From the NCBI GenBank assembly GCA_037176845.1, contig JAYKXP010000118.1, forward strand, positions 62,001 to 126,000: a stretch of 64,000 bases of DNA, written 5' to 3'. Below the pieces are notes generated by a model. It was not told where the DNA came from, made no database searches, and saw only the letters and a program-made list of their open reading frames with translations. The stretch comes from Paramarasmius palmivorus. Lineage: Eukaryota > Basidiomycota > Agaricomycetes > Agaricales > Marasmiaceae. The position numbers were made by a program, and so were the translations under genes. Positions 10,375 through 21,962 of the stretch are shown here, piece by piece (position 1 is the first letter of the stretch; each line of letters starts with the position of its first letter).

Positions 10375-11794
10375 ATCCCCGCACAATGCATTCATTCAGT
10401 CCTCCACAGCGATAACCAGCGCGGGTTGGACGAAAGTCGATATCGAAAATGCCGAGACGTGTGAGTTGCGGTTTCTATCTCGATGGGACTGTGATGCCTC
10501 GTTGGACCTAGTACGTTTCCAATGAAATAGGATTATTGGCACTGTCACTGCAAGGTACCATCTAAGGGAACGGGATTGCGGTCATCAATAGGGCAATGGA
10601 TTGCTCCAATATGTGTGGACCTTTTGCAAGACTGGTACACAAGGTTCTGCAGACTTTTGATATCTATGGCCAGGAATAGTCAAAAAAGTGCACGAGGTTG
10701 TGTATGACGTTGGGTGACTGTGTCTTTTTGAGAGTGTGCTCCAGTTCATGTCGTGTCGTGGCACTGTGTAGATATCCTTAGCATGTAACATCATTTTACC
10801 GATATACATGTAATACGAAACCTTTCACCGATCAGGACCGGTCCATAGCAGGTAATTCAAAAGCTTAAAAGTTCCCTGGACACGGGGATCTTACGTTTTG
10901 CGTGGAATGGAAGTGGCATTTCTTTTCTCCGTCAGTATGCACCTGTATTTCCCATCTATATTAGCTATTTCTCTCTTAGCTGAAAATGCAATCGCTTCAG
11001 GCAGATCGCTTACCCAAAGAATAGGCATAAATCATACACACCTTCTTTTCATTAGCACTCCAAAGCTACATTTGATTAACGATGGTTATTCAGAGCTAGA
11101 GGTGCACAAGAACCGCTCATTCGTGTGATATCCCCGATGAAACAGTTATCTACCATCAGAAACAAAATTTGAGAGCTCTAGATGATGATTCACTTTGCGA
11201 GGAACAACAACTTGTTTGCACTAGTTCGCACTATGTCGATGACGCGATTATCATATCGATAGTGCGCGGAGATCTACTATGTACATAATAGTATTCCGTA
11301 CTCCAGCTATTTCTTTGAGTGCAGGGTCAATATGCTGAAGATCCGAGGATGGTTATAATAAAGGAGGCTAACGCCTACAATTAACAAGAAGCCGTTGCGC
11401 GTGTGCACCTAAAGCATGTCATATCTTGTTTGCTTTTTTCACAAATCACCCGTGCTAGATCCAGAAACCCAAAAACGACAAAAATGGTCCCACAAGATGT
11501 TTCAGCCGCCCACAAGACGCACGAAGCCCTGCAGTGTGGGTACAAAGGAAGCCAGACGAAAAAAGAGCACAAGTTTGTAAATCAGCAGTGGCGTATTCAA
11601 TGGTCTATCAGAATATACCGCACAGCACAGAGATGGAGATGGATATTCTCAACGCTGGTTGGGGACAGACACCGCTTTCGAGATGTGGTAACCATCACAT
11701 ATGCTTGCGAGTTTAAGATTTGCACACCGTGAGATGCAACCAGTGACTCCTCGTTGGAGTTACAAGAGCATCATCAAGGGCTCTACCAGATGGT
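10375..11794. other. Intergenic
   Basis: No supported gene. Short open frames at 10898-11128 and 11403-11732 show neither repeats, domain motifs nor splice partners. Confidence 0.4.
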
Positions 11795-12926
11795 CTACAA
11801 GCTGATGGTGATGTGATGTGAACTCCGCAGGCTACGCTCATCAGAGCAGTAAGGCAGATGGGACAGGTGCATGTCGATTGAGGAACGGTATATATGGTAA
11901 TAGTAGCAGAGATTTGACATATACGTAATCTCGAAGTAAAAAGTGGTTTCGCGCGGTGCACATTGCAATGCAGCGAGTGTATTCTGTATCAATAAGATTG
12001 TGCTCTCTTCGGGTTCGTTCAGCATATTCATCTCTCCAATATCTCCTACTTTCGGTGCTTCATGTTGGTTGGGTGGAGTATTCAGAAGCTCTTTCAAGCG
12101 CTGGATCTGTTCCTTAACTATCAACTTCCGATCAACTATCCTACCTCCGAAGAGGCCATTCGGTGTCTCCGTTCATGGGAGCGAAAGATGAACTTGGACT
12201 GGGATAGTCCGTATCAACCTGAGATACTTGTTTAACCATTCTTTCCTTGTTGAATCCAAGTGCGTCTCTGCGATCTGAATACCAGCGACGACGAAGGTAT
12301 ATGAGGGCGAGTCCGACAAGAGCGAGAAATGCTGCGCCTCCGATGACGCCTCCAATGATCGCCTCCCTGTCCACGTGAGTCGGGGAAGCGTCCTTTGAAC
12401 CTGAAGGTCGAGGTGTAGATCCGAGTGACGTAGGGCTTGTTCCTACTTGATTACTGTTTTTACCACTTGGAGCCGTCAACTCGTCTGAACGAAAGATATC
12501 GGGAAAATATACCTATTGTTTAAGGGCTCCGATGAAGAATTTCCAGTCGGGTTCATCCCGATGGTAACTATTTTCGAGTTGGGCGGGCTAAATTGCTGCG
12601 GGCTATTATTGTTTGAGAATAAATTAAGCTAAGGGGGAGTAATACAGGTACTAACCTATCGTGATTACAGGCAGACAGCTCATACGTTCTGCGACAGATA
12701 ATTAACTATGAGCAGGAACAAAACTCTTCTGAAGTACTTACGCAGGATGAATTGGGCTAAAGCTAACCGTACAAGGGGAGGATTCACACAACTGCGACGC
12801 ATTCGTGGCTGGGAGGGGTATATCCACCTTCTGCAGCCTGAACTGAATTCTGGGCCTGTAGCGACCACTATTGCGCTTGCTATGATCAAAGTGCCATTCG
12901 ATTTCAACTTGAACCGATTCGTCTGA
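11795..12926 (-). CDS. Possible Mid2-like membrane protein, exon structure unresolved
   Basis: The frame at 12141-12479 has a Ser/Thr/Pro stalk, then a glycine-rich helix (AIIGGVIGGAAFLALVGLAL) and a basic IYLRRRW stop-transfer. Downstream, 11795-12124 has a charged segment with KEQIQRLKELL and a NTPP motif, as often seen after the helix in fungal Mid2-like proteins. Upstream, around 12745-12870, the minus strand can encode a short Cys-containing secreted segment (LCESSPCTVSFSP) that ends at a GTAAGT donor. I could not fix the joins or the start. It lacks the DSGWRP/PPxY tail of the neighbouring family, so it is a separate type. Confidence 0.4.
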
Positions 12927-14219
12927 TAGTATGATGAGATTGGCGCTCTCGATCGTAAACCCTTGCGAACATGGTGCGACGATTAAACTAGAGTAAGAAG
13001 AAAACTGAGTTTCGTATGAATATCAATTACAAGATTGGGCGCACAGAGAGATTATAACCCATAACGATAACATCCTTGTAACCAAAGGTCGGAATATGGG
13101 GATTTGATACAGGATGTCAGGAATACACAGCTCGGGAATTTATGAAGCTTTCTATTGAGCGCCTATTGGCAGGGCAACACTGCATCGCGTTGATCATCTC
13201 TCGATATCACATCTCCCGATATCACGGCAGGTGGAGAGGGCCGAGGCTATGGCGGTGCCCTGAGGCTAGCTGACACCAAAGGTGGTGGTATAGGATGAGG
13301 ATACGGTACGCTACATCGGGCCTATCTACGGAGACGGTCACGTGGCTCGGGTGGAACCCGAGCTGGAGAGGTGGACCAGGTCCTGCAATAGTCAAGTAGA
13401 TATACAGCCAGTCTGAGTTGACGAGGAATCAAGGCAGATGTCCCATGAGGACTAGAATGTGCACCAGCGTGAGAGACATAATCAGCTGAAGATGAAATGT
13501 CACGAGCGTAAGGATTAGAGGAATGGTGATCTTGCATAGGACAAAAGTGTTGCTTGGAGTCGCTCTGGTCAGGGTTGAACCAATTGTAACCACAAGAATG
13601 CATGATGATCGACACGGTTCTCTGCAATCGCCGACCAAACACCGACCCTAATCACCAGCTGAAGTTAGAACAACTATTTCGGGGCGTCTGCCGGCCTACG
13701 TACCTATTCACAACGCGAATACCGCCTCAACTATCACAGTGACCTGGATTGATGATCGATGTGAATTTGAAGTACTCCTGTGTTCAAGTGTAAGCGGAGT
13801 ATACGTCCACGAAGGTGAAATTGTCCATCGAGACCTCGATTGCGCTGACGTTGCACAGGCTGTCAGTACGCGACATAGGTGACACAAGAAATTCACTCAT
13901 CCAGTCTTCTCATAACCATACAATACGTCACCTCCATAGCAAAGGCCGTCTCCCGATTTCGTCTCTAGCCTGGGACCACGATGACACAACGAGCGCCCGT
14001 TCCGAGTGACCCGAGGGCGAAATAATAGGAGGGGGGGTATAGTGCGGCAAAAAACCTTCCTTGAGACCTGCTACATGTTTTCTCGCCCTTCCTGAACTGA
14101 AACGCCAGCTAGCCCAGCACCGTTCTCAAAGCACTCAGAAGCACACGCAGACACCAATACCCGTAACCCTTCCCCACATCTTCAATTCGATGCCCATTAA
14201 GCACGAGGCGCAGCACGCA
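12927..14219. other. Intergenic
   Basis: Nothing convincing. The minus-strand frame at 13322-13642 is open for 106 codons but shows no recognisable domain. A run of Gs lies at 14031-14037. Confidence 0.35.
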
Positions 14220-16070
14220 AGGCTCCTGTGTGAGTGTCCAGTTACGGTGGAAGGAGGATTCGAGGTAACGAAGGTTTGAATGCACGGTAGAAAGGATGAG
14301 GCGTAGAGAGTGCGAGTTTACTAAGGAAGGAGGTGATGGAGGAAGGACCCGAGGGAGGATGGACTGGAGAAGGGAGATGGTGGAGGCCCGAGGGAGACGT
14401 GTCTTCCGCTGCGGACGATACAGCTGGAAAAGACCTATTGTGAGAGATAAATCACCACCGATAGAGGTTATAGCTCACCGAGAAGGTATCTTCCACTGTA
14501 GCTGCCTGTATATCTCACTCTGAATCTATGCAAGTGTCCAGTTCGAATATCGAACGGCAAGAAAGAGGAGGAAGGAAGGAAGATGGACGTTGAAGAGTCA
14601 CGAAAAACCTACGTAATCACGGCTCCGAAATTAAGCTTCCGGTTTACGCCGGCTCGGACCTACTGTGCTTCTTGAGCGCCTGTTCGAACCCTGTGCGCGG
14701 CGGAGTGAATTACACAAACGTGAAGAGATCCTATGTTAGATACTAGAATTTCCTCTGTCAGCTCCCGATTGATTACTTCTGGACATTGCGATGATAGATG
14801 CTCTTCATCTGTTGCTTATCGCCGCCGTGATAAGGCATCTTTCGGATCTTTCCGGCGAACCTTAACTCGACGGGCGTTCTACAACACGCCTTTGCATATT
14901 GTGGAATGTCGATCCGGAACTCAAGTATTGTAGAGCTTGTTGATGACAAGAACAGTGCAACAGCTCACGGTGGGTCTGAGAAGGACTGATGCCTTTGCAA
15001 CACAAAAAACGATTAATCACAGCGCAGAACGATAGCTGGGCGGCATTTCCAGAACGCTACTTATCCCAGCATCAGACTGTGATGGCGGCCTCCAGCCACT
15101 ATCGTTGTGATACAACACCCGACGCTCTCGTTGGTTCTCTCTTTGTTCCTCTTCTACTTGTACGGGTGAGCCATGACCCTTTGCCATTGGGGTTCCTGTC
15201 GACACCAAATGTGAATAAGGTGAGATGATGGACTCTGCAGGGACATCTTGAGAGTTCCCGCGACGCCGGATCCGTCTGAACAGAATCAATACTGCGAGCA
15301 TGAGCGCTGCTAGGGAAGCTGCTCCTATCACGATTCCTGCAATGATTCCGGTCGAAAGGCCTTGTGAAGGTTTGCTGCAACCTGTGGTCAGATGAGCATT
15401 ACGCATAGTATATTTCAGATTACCTTCCAATGTCTGTTTCAATGGGCAGCCCCGAATTAGAGGATGTTGGATTCAAAGAAGAGGAAGTGCCGAGAACTGT
15501 CGTCGTCTGGACTATCGGGAGACGGGATACACTAAAGACACTCGAGTTTGCGATGGATGTCAAATTCAACTTTCTGCATTCAATGGTCAGATCTTGAGAA
15601 CCGCACCACAAAGTTACTCGTACCCGTTGGCCGAGACATCCTCGAAGGCACAAAGGATATAATCACTGTGATTCAATGTGAGTTGGTGTATTTACAACAC
15701 TGACAGTGAAACATACCCAGTTTTGTCAGCTTGGTGAATGACAGTCCCGTTTTTCTTGCCATCAACCTCGTTTGCTCTTTGAATATCTCGTGTAATATCC
15801 TGTGACTCCATGGGTTTTGCTATTCCAAATATACAAACGTCCTCGCCATTTACGTAGAGATTGATAATGACTTTTGTGGGGTCCCCTTCAGACCAAGTCC
15901 AATTCCCCGCAATATTATTGATAAGGTCCACGTCTGCAGCAGGAGGAGCAACGATCGAGAACCCTGGAACACATTGCACGAAGATAACGACGAAAATGAA
16001 CGTGCTGACAAACATAAGTAACCCACCAAGATTCATGACAGTGGTACTCACAAGAGCAGCCTCATTCACT
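14220..16070. repeat. Segmental duplication unit, copy 2 (contains paralog D)
   Basis: This block is collinear with 5,850-7,740 through both the 3' flank and the gene. Purine-rich GGAAGGAGG tracts at 14,320-14,400 match the ones at 5,925-6,010. The two copies differ by small indels and many substitutions, so the duplication is not very recent. Confidence 0.7.
15017..16065 (-). CDS. Secreted-domain single-pass membrane protein, PPxY tail (paralog D)
   Basis: Five exons give 283 aa: 16052-16065, 15717-16004, 15624-15665, 15424-15573 and 15017-15374. All phases close. The signal peptide begins MRLLFTFIFVVIFVQ. The extracellular part has NNIAGNWTWSEGDPTK, a short YILCAFEDVS exon and a Ser/Thr stalk with SIANSSVFSVS. 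The helix includes IIAGIVIGAASLAALMLAVL. The tail ends DSGWRP and EMPPSYRSAL, the same as paralog C. Gene and 3' flank are part of a duplicated block. The tail is about 18 residues shorter than in C, in its middle variable part. Confidence 0.8.
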
Positions 16071-16115
16071 CAATCACCAGCGGAAAAGTGAGCTTGTAGG
16101 TGCGAATCAATCAGT

Positions 16116-16122
16116 CTTATAT
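16116..16122 (-). promoter_or_regulatory. TATA-like box of paralog D
   Basis: Minus-strand ATATAAG lies about 50 nt upstream of the start at 16065; position and neighbouring sequence match paralogs A and C. Confidence 0.5.
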
Positions 16123-16279
16123 GTAACGTTCTCAAGATCCCGATCAAATCGAAACTATAGATATCGCAAAAAGATGGATGGTCACCATGGCATATAATCA
16201 CCAGAAGCGCGGAACGTATGAAACGTGAGGCCTGGGACGTAGCGTCGTAGGGGACAGCATCAAGTCTAATCACTCAGCT

Positions 16280-16850
16280 TATGGATAAGTACTGTACCGC
16301 TATGAAGGTATTAGCATCCATGTGCTCCCTTGATCCGCCACATATCCTGCACCGAGGTAGATTAGCCTGTACTATGATGGTCACCGAAGCAATTACCAGC
16401 ACCTCCCGCGATTCCCACGCCCACTCCAGCCCAAAAGGGTAATTCCATCCGCCGTCTCTCCTTCCCTAGCGTCTTGATATACATATGTATATCGACGCCT
16501 TGACCCTATTTGTCCAACCCCTAAAGTCTTGGTGGTGCAAGAGTCCCTAACCTAACCGCTAATTGAGGCTGCTTCGCGCCAGAGACCACTGGGCGGTCTA
16601 TGAAGAAATCGCTATCTCGATTAGTTGAACCGCGCATAGAACCAATGGACCATAACGCCGTTATGGAAACAAAAGCTCATGGGCTTGACAGCTTCTTTCC
16701 GGTGGAAGGAAACGAAAACGGAAATGAGGGGCGCGCTGCTGATAAATAATGTTCGTAGCCAAGCGGCACAGCCTGCCACTGCTCTGCTCCAAAGTCGTAG
16801 CATTCAATGACCACTTTCCAGTTTTGCAGTTGTCAGCTGCGGATCATCAA
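16280..16850. other. Intergenic
   Basis: No gene supported. A short palindrome (ATACATATGTAT) lies near 16,481. Confidence 0.3.
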
Positions 16851-16852
16851 TG

Positions 16853-17600
16853 TCATTTGTTTAAAGCCACTCAAACACAAACGCTTTTGAGTACTATGAA
16901 TACTTCATCCGCAACATAACTTAGCGTGCCAAGTACCACCTCGGACTCAACACCGCTCTCTACAGGTGGAGATAGCTCTGATTCCACAAGCGTTACTCCA
17001 TCAAGGACTTCTAGATTAGAATAACAATCTCTACATCTCACTGTACCTCGACTTACGCAGATATCAATGGCCCAACTGCAGACAACACCAGTACTACATC
17101 AAAGGAGCAGTCTGTGCCTGTAATTGTCGGTGCGACAGTTGGAGTGGGCCAGGAGGGGCTGAGGAAGCCCTAGCTGCTGCTAACGCGGTGGATGCGATTG
17201 CGAAAGGTAGCTACGACAGGAATGACTACATAGATAGAGCTCACGTGACCGCTAGACCGGCTCGGACTATGCCGGTAGCCCCTACTACACAGTTGGCTTC
17301 ATTGTTCTTATTTCTGTGGTAGTCTCACTCATGTATCGGGCGAGGCGCCTGAAGAGATTGGAGGGTGATCATCAGCCTGAGAATCCTATATCACCCTACC
17401 CACTCACCATGCCATTTTCTGAAAAAACGCGCCACAAAGATAGACAGCGGCGTCTTGGATCGACGGAAGATATCAACTCCGAGACACTACACGCCGCTGA
17501 ATCGATCCCAGAAGGACATAGAAACCCCATTCCATTGATTCCGGAGCCCCAGCCACCAACCCACACGATATTATATCCTGCAGATAGCTATAATTAGCTA
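16853..17600 (+). pseudogene. Broken copy of the PPxY-tailed gene at 40,721
   Basis: The segment is collinear with 40,510-41,060: Ser/Thr stalk, the SVPVIVGATVG start of the helix, RAKRLKRLE-like stop-transfer (here RARRLKRLEG), ISPYPLTMPF and a shared RRLGS(A/T)EDINSET segment. It is dead for three visible reasons. A TAA sits early in the stalk near 16,926, a 146-bp insertion splits the membrane helix (17143-17288), and the tail is cut at about 17,555 and fused to sequence that in the other copy lies 2.5 kb further on. The DSGWRP and PPxY motifs are gone. Confidence 0.65.
17143..17288. mobile_element. 146-bp insertion with 8-bp direct repeats
   Basis: ACAGTTGG occurs on both sides (17135-17142 and 17289-17296), while the intact copy at 40,797 has it once in the same helix codons. 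No inverted termini were found. One frame is open through the whole insert with a protein-like composition (AEEALAAANAVDAIAKG), so it may be captured coding sequence. Confidence 0.5.
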
Positions 17601-18250
17601 AATGAATGAAAAATGGGCTGACTCACTGCGACGACATTTTCAGATCATTTCCGTAGCGGAGCCATCCATCCAGCCCCGCTGGTCGCTGGAATAGCTGGCC
17701 GATAATGGACGTTGTCAAGGAAAAGGATTCAGAACGCGCTTGCGTCACGTCTGGGCATGATGTATGTTGTGGTTAGGGTTACGAGTTAAAGCGCTTCCTT
17801 CGAAGCGCCCGTGCTACGATTGGGATGTTGCGATGCTTCCAACCGGACACTGAGATTAACACATGTAGCATTCCATGATTATTGTCCAGAATCAAGTCAA
17901 TGAAAAACCCCAGAAAAGCAAACACATATTCAACGCTGGAGCGAGCATCGTCAACGGCGTTCGAATCCCTCCCATCCGTGTCCACGGCTCCGCCGACTTC
18001 GTGTCTCCTCACTTGAATCAGCTAGAGCATTCAAAACTGTAGGTTACTGCCATCCTATATCAATCGAGGATTTCGATCAAGGTTATTCCATTAACAAAGA
18101 CTGTATACACCCACCAGGCATACAGTTCGATCGGTTTTTACTTGAGTTTGTTACTACTGTAGAGTACGGTGGAGGTAGACCATCGTCTACAAATATACTC
18201 AGCCAGAACTCGCATACGCCACGAATCCACTATAGCTTACCCGACTCATA
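17560..18250. repeat. Segmental duplicate of 43,600-44,335
   Basis: Shared landmarks include TAATGGACGTTGTCAAGGAA, AAAGCGCTTCC and the block ending ATAGCTTACCCGACTCA. The copy at 43,600 lies directly upstream of the 3' end of another gene; here the block ends inside the 3' end of the gene at 18,199. Confidence 0.65.
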
Positions 18251-19160
18251 GGTGAGAAAGTAAAGAATAATACAATAAATTCCTGTGTAGCCCGCCCCGA
18301 ACCTCGTAGTGAGCGACTTCCTTGATTCTCCATAATGATTATCCGCTCTGTTGATAATGGTCGTCGTTCCTCGAAGACCTTCTCCTTTGCCCATACCTGC
18401 GAGACAGAATCAGATGGCGCAAGAGTACTGGTATGTGGCTCATCCTCTTCCGAGTTAAAATGAGTTGTGGTTACGAGACCTATTCCCGAAGCTGCATTGA
18501 GAAGACATCCATCATGGTCTCGAGGCAGTTGAATCTTGTCGAGAGTCCCACTGGCAGACGCACCGCTCAATGATCTTCGGTGCCAGAGATAGAGTGAAAT
18601 TGCGGCTATGATGACGATTAGGACAAGAGTTGTACCCAAGGTTGCCCGAGGAGGAATACAATGTAGCTCAATGGGATGTCGACTGCTTTGTGATTAGTAT
18701 ACCGGACGAACTAGACGCCATAGCTGGCATTGGGGTCTGTGGAACCGCCGTAGTAGCCATGGCAGTAATCTCGAATGACCTAACAATAATCCAGACTCTC
18801 AAAAATGTGAACCATTCCGGATAATGCCGACGTTGATGTCATTCATGGACGACTCACGGCTACGTTCATGGAGTCAAACGTTGATGTGGGCCCAGGAGGC
18901 TACAATGGTGACGAAACCGTGTTTTTCCAGACTTGATTTATGGCTTGTGTAGTACTTTCATGGGAAATGATCTTAATCGAATATTATGGATTGAGACAAG
19001 GAGTACATACCCTGATTCCGATATGATAATATTGCCTCCTAGCTGTGCCAATGTACCGAGTCTGGAATCGGCTATCGTTGCTTGTTAGAAAAGTGAACAT
19101 GACCAGGGATTACCTAGAAACTTCTAAGTGGTATAGTCTGTTGAAGATTGAATTATGTAC
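18199..19160 (-). CDS. Possible single-pass membrane protein, partial model
   Basis: The terminal frame (18199-18639) opens with a helix (GTTLVLIVIIAAISLYL) and WHRRS stop-transfer, then a polar tail of about 110 residues. Upstream on the minus strand, 19,000-19,075 encodes a secreted-type stretch (LGTLAQLGGNIIISESG) that ends at a GTATGT donor, and near 18,690 a CTAAT branch point and AG precede the helix exon. I could not close the middle exons. The last 15 codons come from the duplicated block shared with 44,300, so the C terminus may be recent. It has no PPxY motif. Confidence 0.35.
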
Positions 19161-19499
19161 AACGTTATGAATCTGGAGGTGATGCAATGAAGTCGAATGG
19201 CGGATTGGCAATAGCCAACAAAGCCAAAAAGGATAGGAAAGCGATAGGTCTAGAGCAATTGGTCAATTGAGTGGTATAATATGGGACTGACCGGTACCTC
19301 GGACGTATAATCATTTTCAACAAAGGAAAAATCACCAGATACGCAATACTGAGAGGAGACGGCGTAAGCAAGCTTGTATCTCATCTGGGCTTTGAAAGTT
19401 CATTATCTCGAGTGTGAAGTAACAGGTTACAGTACTCAGAGTACCAGCGTGACTGGAATGAATAGTATATCTAACACGCTCTCATCTGTGTAAGATGCT

Positions 19500-20350
19500 A
19501 CATCGAACTTCCATTGTGACGTAAATTGACGCTTGAGCCAATCAGGAATCTGAGTCAAAGGTATCTATTTAAGTCGAAATTGACATGACAGATAATCACC
19601 AGGAGAAGCGCAGAATCTACGAAAAATTAATGTTCAAAGATATATCAACATTTCTCGACGCAGACGGTGATGCAAAACTTTCCCTCGACGAATAATACGA
19701 AGCCAAGCCGAAGGGGTTTTAATGTGGCTTCAGACGTACCAAAATGAGAGTCAAATGTATACGGTCCATGTGCAGTCGTGGAAAGTGTTTCTTCAGTAAT
19801 TGGGTGCCCTTCCGACGTACTCGTCATCTCTAGCGATACGGTAAAACAGGAAAAACATGGAAGGAAACGGTACATAGTACGGCAGGCTGGGAGATATCAG
19901 TGTCGTAGGGGACACCATCAATTCTAATCACTCAGCTTAGTCACAAGATCGTACCAAGTGACACGATAGCCTGGCTGGGAAACAAGGGTGCAGATATCTG
20001 ATAATGTCACTCATCTTCAATCAGAATGCATTCCCACTCTTCAGGCGATCACTCCCCGCGAGAAAATATTCTGCATTCAACACAAATCTGTGCAAACCTG
20101 AATTGAGAGAGAGACTGAGTAGCGAGTCAAGATCGACGGCCGATGGATGAAATGACGCGTCTTGAACAAGTGAACAGGAGCGCGAATGTAAAAATGAGGA
20201 AAGGTTTGGCTGCTTGTGGGTGTGCGGTGGTTTTAGAGTTTCGTGGAGCACCACCAAGGAATCTGCCCTATACCTTAGTTTATGCGAACATTGGAAAGAA
20301 AACTCATCCATGCCCCATACGGAGGTATATATTTGTAGCCAGACGCTCAC
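19500..20350. repeat. Orphan upstream flank of the tandem family
   Basis: This matches the upstream regions of paralogs A and B (2,260-3,010 and 4,900-5,600), including ATGCAAAACTTTCCCTCGAC and GAGTCAAGATCG, but no gene of the family lies downstream. It marks a lost copy. Confidence 0.55.
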
Positions 20351-20553
20351 ACTCCGTAGATGCGGAGTGATCACCGTATGTGAATTGTCCATCTACGAGA
20401 GATGAGAAGAGCGGGATCGGCAGGAAATAATGTACTGCCATTGGATGAACATTTGTCGCAGTAGGTGCCAAATAATGATGTAATAACGAGAGCTGTATGG
20501 ACTACATGGACACTGAGTTAATAGAGTGTCTCTCGGCCTCGAACGTATCACGA

Positions 20554-21198
20554 TCATTGAACTGAGCGATCGGTTTGCGATACATCAAATGCTCCTGAGG
20601 ATCCAGTTTTAGTACTCATAGTCCATATCATCTCTTCCATGCTGGAACAACTGAGTCCCAGTGCGATCCGGACCACGATCAAAGTTTGAGATATTCCCTT
20701 TCACGATCCACATTAGATTTTCATCTGAGTTGAATATCAGCGTACATACCAATACGGTGATGAGCGTATCTTGGAAAACAGTACCGAATACTATAAAGAT
20801 GGGGTTGTAATGCCCAGAGAGGTCATTGTGGTCAACAATGATATCGGTTATCTGTTTCACGGATATCGCCGCGAAGACAATAAGTGCGATTGGGTATATC
20901 ATACCCGATTCAATGCTGCCAGATCATAGCTAATAGAGGAGTTCTGTTCAAAGAAAAGGGCATCAACCTACGTAATTGTGAAAACAAGTCTGTACATTTT
21001 CTTGTTCCCTGAGCCAAGTATTGCGTTTGCCCTTCTCGAGATGTAGAAGATTCGACTGGCTGGTGCATGTATAAGCGATTGGTTCATCAGCAATCTGGTA
21101 GATCCTTACCTATCAGGCTTGTTATGAGCGTATTCGTGAACGCTGTGCCAAAATAAAGACCGCAGGTAATGTAGTTGGCTGACAGCGAAGTCCCATTG
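20554..21198 (-). pseudogene. 3' half of a 7TM-type membrane protein gene, split by a transposon
   Basis: Read on the minus strand from the insertion site this gives NGTSLSANYITCGLYFGTAF, then across GT-AG introns ASRIFYISRRANAILGSG and IESGMIYPIALIVFAAISVK, and finally GISQTLIVVRIALG with a polar tail ending at the stop 20554-20556. These follow, in order and spacing, the last four exons of the 7TM gene at 49,080-50,390. All splice phases I checked close. The gene is interrupted within an exon by the retroelement at 21,199-37,763; the other half is at 37,764-38,420. Confidence 0.7.
21194..21198. repeat. Target-site duplication CATTG (left)
   Basis: It is identical to 37,764-37,768 on the other side of the gypsy element. 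Removing the element and one copy joins the receptor exon in frame (NTID|LNGT). Confidence 0.85.
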
Positions 21199-21431
21199 TG
21201 TAACGCGGTAGTCGCGATAATATGTGTAACGCGGTAGTCGCGATAATAGAGCTCTCGTATCACCTTCGGGCCTCGACGTAACCAGACAGGGCTTTATAAT
21301 TGCACCTGAGTACTCTACGACAAGGCGGTGAAGGTAATGGTAAAAGAGAAAGCTACGGAATATTCTAGGTACGCGGGATTATATATGTCCGGGCTGTGAA
21401 GTAACTACTAAATATGGAACGCGCCGTTACA
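21199..21431 (-). repeat. 3' LTR of gypsy element, with 26-bp terminal duplication
   Basis: The 207-bp LTR (21225-21431) starts TGTAAC and ends GTTACA like its partner at 37557-37763. Its outer end carries an extra tandem copy of the first 26 bp (21199-21224); the CATTG duplication lies outside that extra copy, so it is part of the inserted unit. Confidence 0.85.
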
Positions 21432-21680
21432 TCCTCCCCCACCAGAATCGAGCATAGCGAGGAAATTAAAAGGTAGTAGTAAAAGAGAGTGGTAGGGATG
21501 ATAATAGAAAGGAAGGTGCCGTCGATTGAGTCAGGTAATGGAATGATGGAATGAAGAACCCAGAAGGATTGATAATTGGTTGATGTAAACTCCCTGACCG
21601 TCGGCCTGGTAGCTCGATCCTGCGATAGGACCTGTGTGAGCAGACTCGAGGTACCAGTGCATAATTCCCTGTATACAAGT

Positions 21681-21962
21681 TTAGTTACCCGAACCTGCAG
21701 TAGGTCCTGACGTGGGCTGACTTGCATTCGACGCGTCGGAGATAGACATGTTAGCTACATGTGCGGTAGCGTCGTCAGGGGGAGTGTCGGCACTATAGTG
21801 GATTACGGGAAGACTATATTTAGGGGGTAAGCCCTCCTTGTTCTTCTGGTTCTTCCATTCACGTAGGACGGCGGCTCGGCGACGGTATTCCACGATCTTG
21901 TCCAACTTCCAATGAGTAGGAGCGCGGTAGGTGTTAGCCGGTGGTCGTGGCGCCGGAAAGTA
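21681..21962 (-). CDS. C-terminal piece of the gypsy extra ORF (ORF3)
   Basis: About 93 codons continue the frame of 25119-27085 once the Tc1-type element and one TA are removed: the codon split by the insertion becomes the tyrosine in LRLLYFPAPRPP. It is basic and proline-rich, contains RRRAAVLREWKNQKNKEG, and ends GPTAGSGN at the stop 21681-21683. It lies just upstream of the polypurine tract. Confidence 0.7.
   Translation of the reverse strand, partial: YFPAPRPPANTYRAPTHWKLDKIVEYRRRAAVLREWKNQKNKEGLPPKYSLPVIHYSADTPPDDATAHVANMSISDASNASQPTSGPTAGSGN

Noticed and set aside
10898..11128. Secreted peptide gene (hydrophobic N terminus)
   Set aside because: Single short frame with weak start context and no second line of evidence.
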